Source of the DNA: Petrolisthes cinctipes
Taxonomy: Eukaryota > Arthropoda > Malacostraca > Decapoda > Porcellanidae
Length of the DNA: 64,000 bases
Direction of reading: 5' to 3'
NCBI GenBank assembly: GCA_033782935.1
Contig: JAWQEG010000414.1
Location: 5,001 to 69,000 of the forward strand
Positions within the stretch are counted from its first letter, which is position 1; every line of letters starts with the position of its first letter. This document shows, piece by piece, positions 20,280 to 32,339 of the stretch. The notes beneath the pieces were generated by a model. That model saw only the letters and a program-made list of their open reading frames with translations, was not told where the DNA came from and did not search any database. Made by a program: the position numbers and the translations under genes.

Positions 20280-20855
20280 TTGCCACATCGCCATCTCCGT
20301 ACCTCCACTGATCCTGACATGACCTTTCAGCTATTTGAGGTTCTACCTGGGAATGGAGTACTCCAACAATGTAATGTCTATTCTGCCCCAGCTAGACTCA
20401 CTCTTGAGGCTCTTCCTTCTCCAACAGTGCGTGGTATGGTGTATATGGGAGATTTTAATGCTCGGCATTCTGATTTGGGTGATGGTTCTGGCTCTATTAA
20501 TCGTAATGGTGTTCGTCTCCTTTCATACATCCGTAAGCATCATCTGACACACTGGGACACTGGCGGTGCCACTCATTGCCGGGGAGGTACTCTGGATTAC
20601 ATCCTCTCGTCTGGCCTGATAGCATCTCAGGTCCAGTGCTTCTCTGTGCCAGACTTATTCTCTGATCACATTGCTCTTCGGTTTCATTATTCTCTATCTG
20701 CTGGGTCAGGTGCTTCAGCCACTCGTTTGCGTATTGCTGTGCACCCTAAATATTGCCCGACTTACATCTTATTTATGGCCTGTGTATTCCCTACATTTGA
20801 CATATCATCAGCTGAACAGTTGTACTCTGATCTTGTTTGTATCTGCTACTCATGA
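20280..20855 (+). pseudogene. Endonuclease fragment of non-LTR copy 2
   Basis: Encodes YMGDFNARHSDLGDGSG and PDLFSDHIALRFHYS, the catalytic endonuclease motifs, then a frameshift near 20840. The N-terminal third of the endonuclease was removed by the deletion near 20262. Confidence 0.8.
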
Positions 20856-20914
20856 CTTTTATAGGCTATACGTCTCCCGGCCACACCTCCAGCATCGCCA
20901 TACTGCCCACTCCT

Positions 20915-22382
20915 GCATCGACAAGTTGTTTGGCATAGTCGGCAGGAGTGTGATGACGAGCAGTGGCCGGTGTCTTTTTAACAACCCGACGGATGAGGTG
21001 CCACATAGAAGCCACACTTGTTTGCTGGTTGATGCTGTCCGTGAACCGCTGCCAAGACTCAGTGTGAGCACAATCCTGCAGGGCAACTAAAGCGTCCCTA
21101 GACATCTGGTAACGATGGAGTAGGTCAGGGGTTGGGTTGGCTTGAAACAATAGGCCATCACGTTCAACCTCCTCCTTTGCCTCCTGTATACGTGCATCCA
21201 GCGTCCAGGAGTGGGCAGTATGGCGATGCTGGAGGTGTGGCCGGGAGACGTATAGCCTATAAAAGTCATGAGTAGCAGATACAAGATCAGAGTACAACTG
21301 TTCAGCTGATGATATGTCAAATGTAGGGAAATCTCATTTGGAGGTGGATCGGGTTGACTCCAGACAACAACAATACGGCTAATGGGGGAACCATCTTGGA
21401 AAAAACGACAGGCAAAGTACACACCAGGGTATCCCTTAGCAAGTTTCGGGTCAACATCAATAGGAAAACGGGTGAGGATGTAGCTGGGGAACTTACGAGG
21501 CCTCTCAGGTGAGTCTTCAAGAATGAGAGGCAGAGATAAAAATTCACCAGCCTTCACTCTATCAATGATGTCCTGACGCTTCCTAGAGATGTAGACAAAC
21601 CGGGAGGTGACAGCAGCCATCTTGACTTCAGCTAGTTCACGCTGCAACTGGAAGGCCCTGTTGACATCAGACAACCAACGCAGCTTTGTGTCCGTAGATG
21701 GGTTTCCAGAGAAGGAGAGTTTGACATAGGCATCTTTCGGGGCAAAAGCAGGAAGGTTGGACGAGGGCAAGGAGTTGGTATACAAAGAAGAAACACCAGG
21801 GTGAGGCAGAGAAGGTACGTCGTGCACAGCTGAAGCACCCTTGGCAGTCTTGGCAGCTGGAGGTAAACGGTCCACACCATCGGAATCCTGCGAGGAGTCG
21901 GACGAGGCATCAACAGGTCGCTTGGTAGAGGTTGAGGAGGTGGACGGCTGCAACCTGTGCTGCGGAGTGACCGAGGAGAGGGGGGGAGGGTTGCGAGAAG
22001 GCAGCTCAGGCCAGTGATCCTCAATTGGAGACTTGTCTTCCTCCGACATTGCCAAGTCGGCCTCCAAGCAGGAATCCGCATTCTCCATCAGGCCAGGCAA
22101 GGCCTAGATGGAAAGCAAACAACAACACAAACAACTAAACACTCAATCAGCCAGGGACACACACACACACACCCACACACACACAGACAATCACAACAAA
22201 ACTATACACAGAACCACAAAAGACAAACAACACCAGCAACACCACAGAAACAGCAACACACAAACAAGAACTCACAAACAACACAAAAAACACAAACAAG
22301 AGCTCCAAAACAACAACACAAACGAGAATGGAGGCAGAGCGCCACGAGTACGTCCACACTCCACCTGTTCTGGAGCGAGACT
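20915..22382 (-). mobile_element. Non-LTR copy 3, right arm of an inverted pair
   Basis: Reads outward from an ORF2 segment (DYAKQLVDA) back to the 5' UTR ending AGTCTCGCTCCAGAAC at 22382. An internal deletion of roughly 1.4 kb joins ORF2 to ORF1 near 21330. It meets copy 2 at 20915 with only 1-2 bases of overlap. Confidence 0.88.
21087..22100 (-). pseudogene. Deleted ORF1-ORF2 fusion frame of non-LTR copy 3
   Basis: 337-residue open frame starting MPGLMENAD. The N-terminal 260 residues are ORF1; after the deletion the frame enters ORF2 sequence out of frame, so the last part is not meaningful. The knuckles, endonuclease and reverse transcriptase are lost. Confidence 0.8.
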
Positions 22383-22479
22383 GTGATGAAGGTTTGGACG
22401 TGTATGTTTCCCACACACATTAACGAAACTAATAAGCAAGATAATCTTGATATTAACGATATAATAATTGTTTCTAACA

Positions 22480-22740
22480 AAGAAGAAGATTTAGGGCTTT
22501 GTGCCTATCGACTCATGGTGTTGGTCATTATGGCAGTCAGTCTTGTTACATCAACATATCTTCCCCCAGCCTACAAGGTTGCTATCTTTGTCTTTACAGC
22601 CGGGTACCTACTTACTGCTTGGTGAACAGGGACATAGGGGGATGGGAAAATTGTCCAACAATTCCACTGACCCTGGAATCGAATCCGGGACCTCTCGCGT
22701 GCTGGGCGAGTGTGCTAACCATTGCACCATCAGCACCCCT
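22480..22740 (-). mobile_element. SINE family 2, complete, with target-site duplication
   Basis: About 261 bp on the minus strand; head GGGGTGCTGATGGTGCAATG with GGATTCGATTCC (B box). Flanked by TTGTTTCTAACA at 22468-22479 and 22741-22752. The tail is CTTCTTT. Confidence 0.88.
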
Positions 22741-23065
22741 TTGTTTCTAACATGTAATGACGCAAAATGTGCCTCACCGCTGTATACAAGTTGTAGCCAC
22801 AAGAGATGTAAGATCCACTTGGCCATGTTGATCACTCTGTCTGCTTGGCCTCCAGTTCACTTTTCCTTTGGGTCACGTATAGCTGTGAATACCTTTAGGA
22901 TCACACATGTGGAGTTAGTTAGATTATTAGTAACTAAATTGTTGAAATGGTTGGCTTGTCTGTATTTTAGTTATTTCGTTAACTAGTTTGTAAGCAAGTT
23001 AGTTGTATTGGTTAGTTGGTTAAAAGACCGATTGGTTGATAAATTGGCTAGGTAGGTACTAATTC

Positions 23066-23227
<162 letters not shown>

Positions 23228-23431
23228 CAGTTTTTAAATAGATTCTTAAAAAGTTATGATGTTTGTTAACTAGTTATCAGTTAGGATCATTGATGTAAAA
23301 TAATAATATTAAAACAAAATTATATAAAAAACAAGTTAGTGTATTATGTAACCTGAAGCACGCGATGGAAAAGGGAGTATGTGACGGTGATTAGTGTTTG
23401 TGTGTCATTGAGGTATTGATATTTCATTATG

Positions 23432-23645
23432 TACAGCCACAATCAAATATCCACCGACACTTTCCTTCCATCGTGCAAATGAATCAGTATCATATTAAAA
23501 TATAATCATACAACACTTTACGTCATCTCAACCCCCTCAATTATTATTATGAGGTGCTGCAAAATCATACACGTGTTGTTCTTTATTACCAAGATATTTA
23601 CTACGATGGAAGGAAAGTGTCGGTGGATATTTGATTGTGGATGTA
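23432..23645 (-). mobile_element. MITE family A copy, reverse
   Basis: 214 bp, standard termini, core reversed. Confidence 0.85.
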
Positions 23646-23781
23646 CGTATATCGGGCATTTTATAAGACCTACCGATATCACCCTGAGTCAACACAGCGT
23701 AATCGGAAGAGAATGGACATCTATAATAACAGCCATGGAGTATACAGTATAGCCAGAAAAAAAAAAACGATATAAAGGTGC

Positions 23782-24056
23782 AGTGATTGATTGATATATA
23801 TATTAGGCGCCGCAACAGCGAGGTCATATAGCGCCAGAAGGTGGTGATATAGAGGCGAGGCAGTAAGCAGGAAGGAAATAGAAAGAAAATATTGATTGAT
23901 TGGTTGATAGATATTAGGCGCCCACAACAGCGAGGTCATATAGCGCCAGAAGGTGGTGATAGAGAGGCGAGACAACACTCAGGAAAGAAATAGAAACAAA
24001 GAAGGACAGCTGAAGAAATAAAAGAGAGTGGCTGGGGCCGAAGGGGCGCCAAAATC
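23782..24056. repeat. GGCGCC-type dispersed repeat, two tandem 5' parts
   Basis: Two copies of TATTAGGCGCC..CAACAGCGAGGTCATATAGC (near 23802 and 23914) followed by GGACAGCTGAAGAA and GGCCGAAGGGGCGCCAAAA. Reverse copies are at 26244-26430 and 46143-46312. Possibly a SINE or a MITE; class unknown. Confidence 0.65.
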
Positions 24057-24083
24057 CATCACTACAGGTAATACCATCTAGTG

Positions 24084-24803
<720 letters not shown>

Positions 24804-24904
24804 CTCTACGGGGAGGTGCAGAGTGAAGAATAATAATTAATTACAGGGAGCTTGAATATTTAAACTTGTCATGTTTATCGTCAGTTTTTAATTCTCTCAT
24901 CTGG

Positions 24905-25071
24905 TACAGTCACTAGCACTATTAAGTATACAGCTTTGGTTGAAGCTTTGGCCTTTGAACAGTCTAGTTATCACCAACAAAGTAATTCCAATGGGGATCT
25001 TATTGTGCATTTATATAGTGTCTCTAGGTATTCGAAGCACACCTGGATAACTATTAGTGCTGGTTACTGTA
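24905..25071 (+). mobile_element. MITE family G, complete
   Basis: Ends TACAGTCACTAGCACTA and TATTAGTGCTGGTTACTGTA, 167 bp; includes a small internal duplication (GAAGCTTTGGCCTTTGAAC). Confidence 0.82.
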
Positions 25072-25147
25072 CATTGGGAAGAAGCAGCAAAGGTGTATTG
25101 GATAAGATAATTATGTGATGCGTAAGTCCTTCATTTTGTCAAGGAAC

Positions 25148-25510
<363 letters not shown>

Positions 25511-25599
25511 TATATATATATATATATATATATACACAAGCGAAGCGCTGTTGCCACGTTAGCCAAGCCAAGCGAGGGGGTGGTCCAGGTGGAAATTTT

Positions 25600-25765
25600 G
25601 TAGAGTGTAATTATGTGTGTGTAATAAACGTACAAATGTATGTGTGTGTGTGTGTTTATGTAATAAACGTACATATGTGTGTGTATGTAATAAACGTACA
25701 TAATTATGTGTGTGTGTAATAAACGTACATATGTGTGCGTGTGTGTGTGTGTTTGTGTTGCATCA
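25600..25765. repeat. TAATAAACGTACATA / (TG)n tandem repeat
   Basis: Four units of GTAATAAACGTACA plus TGTGTG. Confidence 0.85.
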
Positions 25766-25924
25766 TAACACCCCACATGTGACGTCACCATCTCTCTCTC
25801 TCTCTTACACACATAAATTCTCTCTCTCTCTATCTTTAATCCGTTCGAGCTTCTGTTCGAGCGGTACATTTGGCGCGCGATTTTAGCAGCTCGAACGGAA
25901 ATTCGAACTCTTCTTTATGGTTTT

Positions 25925-26190
25925 AACCAGTAAATAGAATATTTGACATTTTAACGTAATTTTTACGTCAAGTTACGTTATGTTACATCATAAATACCTT
26001 TGCCGGCGGTGCTGAATCAGAATATATAGTTTTGGGAGTGAAACCGGGTTATTTTAGCGGATTGACAGTAGATGACGTAATTTTGACGTCGAGTTACGTC
26101 ATGTTACGTCATACCAAAACCTGTGCCTGGTGATAGTGATTCAGAATATATATGGGTTTTGGATGTAGGTGTAACCGTTTTCGAGTTATA
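25925..26190. repeat. Diverged tandem duplication rich in ACGTCA motifs
   Basis: Two units of about 120 bp, each with ACGTAATTTT-ACGTC-AGTTACGT and ending ATCAGAATATATA-like then GTTTTGG. Multiple CRE-like half sites recur. No coding potential is apparent. Confidence 0.6.
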
Positions 26191-26243
26191 AGAGGACAAA
26201 CAGATTGCCATTTATAGTAAAGATGTGGGTATTTCCCGTAGTG

Positions 26244-26430
26244 ATGTGTGCAATACTCCAAGGGTTTTGGTTCCCCTTCGGCCCCAGCAACCTCCTTCAT
26301 TTCTTCAACTATCCCACCTTTCTTTCTATGTTTTCCTGCTTCCTCTCTCACCTTTCTATCACCTCCTGCCGCTATATGACCTCGCTATTGTGGCGCCTAA
26401 TATCAATTAATTAATCAATCATTTATGTCT
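26244..26430 (-). repeat. GGCGCC-type dispersed repeat, reverse
   Basis: CAAGGGTTTTGGTTCCCCTTCGGCC start and GCTATATGACCTCGCTATTG-TGGCGCCTAATATCAATTAA end, the reverse of 23782-24056. Confidence 0.65.
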
Positions 26431-26555
26431 AGGAATATGGCCCCATCAGGATTGACTGTCCATGAACAGTATTTCAGTACAAATTTACCGAGGTTCTGGA
26501 ACTAACAGGATGCATTTACTGCAGTATGCCAGAATAAATTAGCCTCATGATAAAG

Positions 26556-26772
26556 TACAGCCACAATCAAATATCCACCGAGACTTTCCTTCCATCGTAG
26601 TAAATATCTTGGTAATAAAGAACAACTCGTGTATGATTTTGCAGCACCTCATAGTAATAATTGAGGGGGTTGAGTTGACGTAAGGTGTTGTTGTATGTTT
26701 ATATTTTGATATGATACTGATCAATTTACACGATGGAAGGAAATAGTCGGTGGTTATGTGATTGTGGCTGTA
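26556..26772 (+). mobile_element. MITE family A copy
   Basis: 217 bp with standard termini and core. Confidence 0.85.
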
Positions 26773-26839
26773 CAAAACAACATGTAATAGAGTAGGCTTT
26801 TGAAGGCGTGTACAATTGCCTGACGAAATTCATAAAGGA

Positions 26840-26990
26840 GGTAATACACTCTAGTTAGATCAGAGTGAGTGCCATGATTTCCCTAAATTATGAAAGGAAA
26901 CAGGACTAGATTAATTAACGAAGATATTGTTGGACTGTTGCCAGGAAGAGTTTGAAGGAATCAGTTGGCCCAGATTTATCAACACTGTAA
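26840..26990. repeat. Family O dispersed repeat, diverged
   Basis: Fragments with GATTTCCCTAAATTATG and AGTTTGAAGGAATCAGTTGG resemble the family O repeat seen more clearly at 32340-32500 and 33713-33862. Its ends contain complementary motifs (CCAAACTATGCCA / GGCATAGTTTGG). Confidence 0.4.
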
Positions 26991-27084
26991 TTCCCCTTTT
27001 AACGACATACAGATATAAAACTTTAGCCTTCCTTGGTCTGTAAATTCATGTGTCTAAAATTAGTAAACTTCCACGGTAGTACAG

Positions 27085-27221
27085 TACAGTGGTGGTGGTG
27101 GTGGTGGTAACTCTGGAGCAACTGATCCCTCTATACTTTTCTAAGCAACAGACCACCATTATAATTTGTTCATCTGGTCCGGTTTCCTGGCAGACCTTGC
27201 AGAAATTAAGGCTCTCTAATG
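27085..27221. repeat. Family O dispersed repeat
   Basis: GGAGCAACTGATCCCTCTAT, CAACAGACCACCATTATAAT, GGTCCGGTTTCCTGGCAGAC; continues into the following family B element. Confidence 0.6.
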
Positions 27222-27391
27222 TACACTCGCAATCCAAATTTATATCCAGGTCTTGTTGAAGTTTCGAATCATTTGACATACTAGTGAACCAATTACAACG
27301 CTTATCCTGCTTCATATTTGCTTGAGCTTGCTTAATAATCGATCACACTATTCGAAGCAAGCCTGGATACATATTTTGGATTGCGAGTGTA
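27222..27391 (+). mobile_element. MITE family B copy
   Basis: 170 bp with standard ends and core. Confidence 0.87.
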
Positions 27392-27394
27392 CAG

Positions 27395-27552
27395 TACAGT
27401 TGCGGACACACGAAACAGACACACTTTAGACGGAGCCCCTTATCAAGCATAGAATAGGACTCGTCGCCTCTACACACAACTTCTCATCCTATCCTATGTT
27501 CACTGGGGGGCCTCCGTTTCAGGTGTGTCTGTTTCATGTGACCGCATCTGTA
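27395..27552. mobile_element. MITE family D copy
   Basis: TACAGTTGCGGACACACGAA, AACAGACACAC; right end GTGTGTCTGTTTCATGTGAC and GCATCTGTA. Lies four bases after the family B copy. Confidence 0.78.
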
Positions 27553-27834
27553 CCAAAGGTATATTATCCCTTCATGGTATTATTTTTTTATGCTGCAGTT
27601 GAACCATATTGTCTTTCCATCCAGATCGAATCGAGTTACACCAATTACAGTACATGTTATAAAATGAGTTTCTTGTTATAATCAAACAACTGAAAACACC
27701 TTCAAGACATTTGTATTGTGCATATATAGAACAGTTTGATCTATTTTAATTTGAGCATACTTTGTAGACCTCAGTGTTCGTCTGTACTCATAGCTATAAA
27801 CATAACACAACTTCGTTTACTTTCACTACTCAGG

Positions 27835-28145
27835 GTCGATTCCACAGTGGTTGGTATTGGTTTGAATACACGCAAACGAAAGAATGTTAGCCGTGTTAAT
27901 GACTTCTGGGTGAATTATTTAGCTAATTTGGTGAGTAAACTATACAGTGATCATCGTTATCTAACTGGTTGATAAATTTTGTGAATGTGAATACTCAGAT
28001 TTTGCAAAATAATGAAGCCTTACAAGTGTGGTTGGTTGGGAAGCTAACAAACAAATACCAGTGTAGAATCAACCATAAGATAATGAAGCCTTACAAGTGT
28101 GGTTGGTTGGGAAGCTAACAAACAAATACCACTGTGGAATCGGCT
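27835..28145 (+). repeat. ZB-type dispersed repeat with 80-bp internal duplication
   Basis: Begins GATTCCACAGTGGTTGGTAT; contains AAACGAAAGAATGTTAGC and AATGAAGCCTTACAAGTGTG (twice, about 28010 and 28083); ends ACCACTGTGGAATCGGC, the complement of the start. Related copies: 46402-46640 (reverse) and 63636-63880. Confidence 0.65.
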
Positions 28146-28483
28146 CTCAGTCTCGGTTGTGCAGAAATGGGTTTGAAAGGGGGAGTGATTGTAAGCGTGA
28201 TCCATTTCACTGAGTACTCTGTATTTACTCTCTGCTTCCCTTTTCTCCCCACCCTTATAAAAAAATCAAAACGGGTACTGAGGAGAGAACCTGTATTTGT
28301 TATGTTAAAGGGCTACATATTCCTGTACACAATGCTAGGGAACAAATCACATCAATGTTACTAATAGAGGATCTGTTTCCCTACATAGTTTGGAGGAATT
28401 ATTAGCCCTCCAATTTTCCAAAAGGTAGGTCTCCCATAAATGATAATTTGATGAACTATGGCATTTCCACTTACAAAAGAATA

Positions 28484-28735
28484 CAAAGGAAGTACAGGTA
28501 ACAGGAGGTCCATAGTGGCCTTTTACTAGGTTGCCTCTTTAACTATGCTAATCAAAACTACGTGTTGAAGGAAAGGATGGCAAAGGACAAGGCTCCTCCC
28601 CACCCACCACTCCCACTGGATATATATACCGGTTGGAAAAACAGAGAGAAAATAACACCTTGCTTGTTATAAGCAAGGGTGTTATACAAAGGAAGTACAG
28701 GCAATAGGAGACCCATAGTGGCCTTTTAAGAGGTA
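28484..28735. repeat. Direct repeat pair flanking a hairpin
   Basis: ACAAAGGAAGTACAGG followed by CCATAGTGGCCTTTTA occurs at about 28486 and 28687. Between them, at about 28653-28685, TAACACCTTGCTT and AAGCAAGGGTGTTA form a near-perfect stem with a 5-base loop. Otherwise 28146-28860 shows nothing recognisable. Confidence 0.6.
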
Positions 28736-29079
28736 AAAAGACTATATAACTGTACCCACCTCAGTCCTTCCCTGTATACCTCTACAGTACAACAGTCTCT
28801 TTAGGGAAGTTCAACGTGACTGAAGGGAGTGAGTGTGAAGGATATAATTTATAAGGGGAGGCCTGGGCGATTGGCTCTGTTAATTAATGACCGCCGCATT
28901 ATGAGTGTATTGTGTGAGCAAATGATTGGTGCTGAGTGGGTGTGAGTAAAGGAGAGGAAGGGGGTGAGTTATAAAAGTGTAGGGGAGAATAACAGAGAGG
29001 AGGGAAGGGCGAGGAAGAGAAGAGAGGGGAGGGAGTTGGGGGAAAGGAAAAGAGAGGGTAATTAATGTAGGGTAAGGGT

Positions 29080-29740
29080 TGAACAAAGGAGGTTAGAGTA
29101 GAGTCAAGAAGAGGAGGGGAAGGGGTTGAGTTGGGAAGTGAAAAAAAGAGGGGGTTAGGGTTAGGTTAGGGTGATGAGGAGGTTGAGTTGGAAGGGGAAG
29201 AGCTGGAAAGAGGATGTTTTGTTGGGAAGGAAAGGGAGAAAAGAGGGTGTCGTGTTGGAATGGTAAGGGTGAAAAGAGAGGTTTGAGTTGGGAGAGAAAG
29301 GGAGAAATGAGGGGGTTAGAGTAGGGTTAGGACAGAAAAGAGGTGGTTAGAGTAGGGTTAGGGCAGAAAAGAGAGGGGTTTGAGTAGGGTTAGGGCAAAA
29401 AAGAGGGGGTTAAAGTAGTGTTAGGACAGAAAAGAGGAGGGTTTGAATAGGGTTAGGGCAGAAAAGAGGGGTTAGAATAGTGTTAGGACAGAAAAGAGGG
29501 GGGTTTGAATAGGGTTAGGGCAGAAAAGAGGGGGTTAGAGTAGTGTTAGGGCAGAAAAGAGGGGGGTTAGAGTAATGTTAGGACAGAAAAGAGGGGGTTT
29601 GAGTAGGGTTAGGACAGAAAAGAGGGGGTTAGAGTAGTGTTAGGACAGAAAAGAGGTGGTTTGAGTAGTGTTAGGACAGAAAAGAGGTGGTTTGAATAGG
29701 GTTAGGGCAGAAAAGAGGCTGATGAGTTGGGAAGGATAGG
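29080..29740. repeat. G-rich minisatellite (about 31-bp unit with GGGTTAGG)
   Basis: More than 15 copies of a unit like AGAGTAGTGTTAGGACAGAA plus AAGAGGGGGTT. It contains TTAGG/TTAGGG words but the period is about 31 bp, so it is a minisatellite and not a telomere array. Confidence 0.85.
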
Positions 29741-29770
29741 GTGGAAAGAGGGGGTTGCGTTGGGAGGGAC

Positions 29771-30165
29771 AGTGAGAATAGTGACTTAGTTAATATTTCT
29801 TCCTGGTGTCATCTTTGGGACATGAAGCTTATGCCAACAAAACGCACTCCATCATCATCATCAGTAGATCCCATACATTGGATTCACCTCACCCCAGACT
29901 ACATATTTCTGGTGAATATATTGAGGAAGTCGATACTCTGCGTTTGTTGGGAACGACTCTTGATTTCAAACTAACTTTTGAGAAACACATTCGTTCCCTG
30001 TCTGCCTCTATTGCACAAAAGACATGCTTACTCCGTAGGTGCTACCAATTTTTTTTCTCGTGGCTGCATTGTATTAAATTCATTATACGCTTTCATTTTG
30101 CCTCATTTTGAGTATTGTGCACCTGTTTGGATATCTGCTGCCAAATGCCATCTAAAAATGATAAG
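29771..30165 (+). pseudogene. Non-LTR reverse transcriptase fragment (second LINE type)
   Basis: Frames 29741-29900, 29806-30040 and 30040-30165 encode a degraded reverse transcriptase palm/thumb: SSWCHLWDMKLMPTK, SIIIISRSHTL, EEVDTLRLLGTTLDFKLTFE, then ILPHFEYCAPVWISAA. At least two frameshifts (near 29845 and 30048) break it. Its C-terminal continuation type is found at 33085-33720. It is unlike the main family and has no RNase H visible. Confidence 0.75.
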
Positions 30166-30242
30166 CGAAATCGCCCTGTACTGTTTTTGTCTGTCAAATG
30201 GATACGAAGCTGTGCCAAGCGGTAGCCGCTGCAACCAACCAA

Positions 30243-30576
30243 GGGGAGGTGGCCGAGTGGTTAGTGTTCTGGACTCATGACCTAAAGGTCGGGAGTTCGA
30301 TCCTCTCAGGTGAGGGCCTGAGAATATTTACTCTTCCGATTTGAGTGTTAGTTAGGCATTAACTATAAGGTCACCGAACGTCGTAAAACACCCTCACTGG
30401 TACCATAACAGCTGCAGTATTTGTGAATTACCCTCACTTCTCTACCTCTGTGGCTGGGTACCAGTTCGGAAGTCGTGACGTGTGTGTGTGAGCAGCAGTT
30501 GACCTGGGTCACGGTAACGGGCTTGATTAAGCCTATGTCCAGTGTCAGGTAATATAAAAAAAAAAAAAAAAAAAAA
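30243..30576 (+). mobile_element. SINE family 1, complete
   Basis: Head GGGGAGGTGGCCGAGTGGTT, B-box-like GGTCGGGAGTTCGATCC, body and 3' part GGGCTTGATTAAGCCTATGT, poly(A) at 30556-30576. Contains a small GTTAGTTAG duplication in the body. From 30590 to 31090 nothing is recognised. Confidence 0.88.
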
Positions 30577-31093
30577 CGACCGCATCCAAAGCAACCCTGT
30601 TCGGGAGCAGTCTTGGTGCCGCTTGGTAGTCAGCTGAGCAACAACTATAAGGCGGACAGGTAATTGAAATTGGCTTAATTAGTACATGTAAGTTGCAATC
30701 AGTGCTAGATAAACAATAATAATGATGAAATAAGATGTTGTAGTATTATTTAATTTAATTAAGGAGGTATAGGCTGCTTGGATAGTTTTTCTACATATTA
30801 TTATGGAAGACAAAAAGGTTTATTTATAAGTAATCAAACTTGCAATTTTTTTTACCAGTGCTTACAATTTACTACCAGTGCTTACACTGCTGCAGAGGTC
30901 TTGACTTTAATAATATTACTAAAGTAAAATCTGGTTACTCAGTTAATTGATTTTTTACCTAACATATACCTAACCATGAAATTCCGGTGAAATTTCAACA
31001 TGTTAGGATAGGTATAATAGCCATGAAATGTTAATTAAGAGTGTCCAATTATTATTTTTTCCCCTCTACTTAACCTCAAGATATGAGGCTGTG

Positions 31094-31532
31094 TACAGTC
31101 GCCAACCATAGCGACGCCTCTCGCCTTGAGGTACAGTTGGACACAGGAATTCGTGGTACAGCCCAGGTGGAAGATCCTTGTCTCTATCTTATAACCAGTG
31201 ACTTTTGTCCGGTATTTACTTATCGTCGATATCACACATCATAGTTTCTGCCCCTGGTGGTAAATCTTTTTGGTCGTTAAGGAATTTCATACTGGGAGGA
31301 GCTAAACATTTACCACCTCAGCTGTACCACGAATTCCGGTATCCAACTGTACACTGAACCAAAAGCACAAGCTTTTGTTTCCATACTATGATCATTTTCA
31401 TAAAACAAAATTTAAACCAACTCTGCTTCCTCTAACCCACTGCCTTCCTCCTTCCCCCACACTGAAGCAGAGGCTGCGGGTTTCGTATGGGTCAAGGAGA
31501 GGGGTGTGGCTATTGTCGGTGACTGTACCTAA
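31094..31532. mobile_element. Palindromic MITE hosting family E
   Basis: Left arm TACAGTCGCCAACCATAGCG, right arm TATTGTCGGTGACTGTA, with CTCTCGCCTTGA / TCAAGGAGAG inside. A family E copy is inserted at 31132-31351. Confidence 0.6.
31132..31351. mobile_element. MITE family E, diverged
   Basis: TACAGTTGGACACAGGAATT start and AATTCCGGTATCCAACTGTA end; TGTACCACGAATTC takes the place of the CACCCATTCATG of the other copies. Confidence 0.78.
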
Positions 31533-31681
31533 TTGTGATGATTTTATTTGGAGATCAGTTGGCCTTCTCTGTGATTATTTAAAATCTTACCAAAGTGTAT
31601 TCCAATTATTGACCCTTTTATTCCAGATCAGTGTGTGTATACTGCGACAAGGCTTTCACAGACGCAGTAAATGCATGTAAG

Positions 31682-31873
31682 TACAGCCACAATCAAATAT
31701 CCACAGACACTTTCCCTCCATCGTGCAAATAAATTAGTATCATATCAAAATATAATCATACAACAACACCTTACGTCAACTCAACCCCATCAATTATTAT
31801 TATGATGTAGGCAACTGCAAAATCAGACATGTGTTATTTTTTATTACCAAGATAATAAATATGATAGAAGTAA
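31682..31873 (-). mobile_element. MITE family A, 3' end lost
   Basis: Left terminus and core are intact; homology fades at ACCAAGATAATAAATATGAT and the right terminus is absent. The next 450 bp hold nothing recognised. Confidence 0.75.
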
Positions 31874-32339
31874 GATTAAGTACGTCAGGATCTGATGATT
31901 AGGCCTGGATGCAATATTTAGATAAATGAATATTAAGAAATGAATGACAGTAGGCCTATCTTATAGGTAGCTCTGATATGTGGGATGTAAACAAATATCC
32001 TATTAACAACATTCATAAAATTACCAATGAAAAATACCCTAAAACAGGTCTGTCATTAATAACCTTGGCAATGGTCCTCTCAGGGAAAAGATGAATACTG
32101 TGTTGTAATTACCTTTCATATGATGCGAGAAGAGTAGACTGCACCAGTGCATTCATGTTCATCTGATTTTCAATGGCCGGTGGCATGGACCGGTAACTGT
32201 AACATATAACTTTGGTAATTATCATTGTAACTTGGAATCAGGGATAAAGGTAACAAACACGACTCCAAATGTATTTTAACGTAAATGAGGACACATATTT
32301 CATTCATTGCACTACTCTTGGCGTAATCTGCTAGCTCCT

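Larger units (their letters stand above)
18615..20914 (+). mobile_element. Non-LTR copy 2, left arm of an inverted pair
   Basis: 5' UTR, ORF1 (from the Met at 18896) and part of the endonuclease/ORF2 region. Internal deletions relative to copy 4 lie near 19711 (about 25 bp) and 20262 (about 295 bp), and ORF1 has a one-codon loss plus a stop at 19562-19564. It shares diagnostic variants with copy 3 (MENADSCLEAD, EEDKSPIED, TPQHRLQPS), so the two arms have a recent common source. Confidence 0.88.

Noticed and set aside
20866..21297. Separate host gene within the inverted LINE pair
   Set aside because: The 143-codon frame matches LINE ORF2 (LYVSRPHLQHRHTAHSWTLD) between endonuclease and reverse transcriptase.
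18615..22382. Twin-priming inversion of a single LINE insertion
   Set aside because: Twin priming yields one 5' end inverted against the 3' part; here both arms contain the same 5' UTR and ORF1 and neither reaches a poly(A).
28134..28364. Plus-strand 76-codon open frame
   Set aside because: Begins in a dispersed repeat, no family resemblance, no supporting splice signals.
29080..29740. Telomere end (TTAGGG)n
   Set aside because: Contains GGGTTAGG words but with a 31-bp period and flanking transposon sequence; a minisatellite.
30243..30320. Functional tRNA-Ser/Leu gene
   Set aside because: Head has A- and B-box-like words, but it is followed by a shared 3' body and poly(A) in seven copies; it is a SINE head with a degraded cloverleaf.
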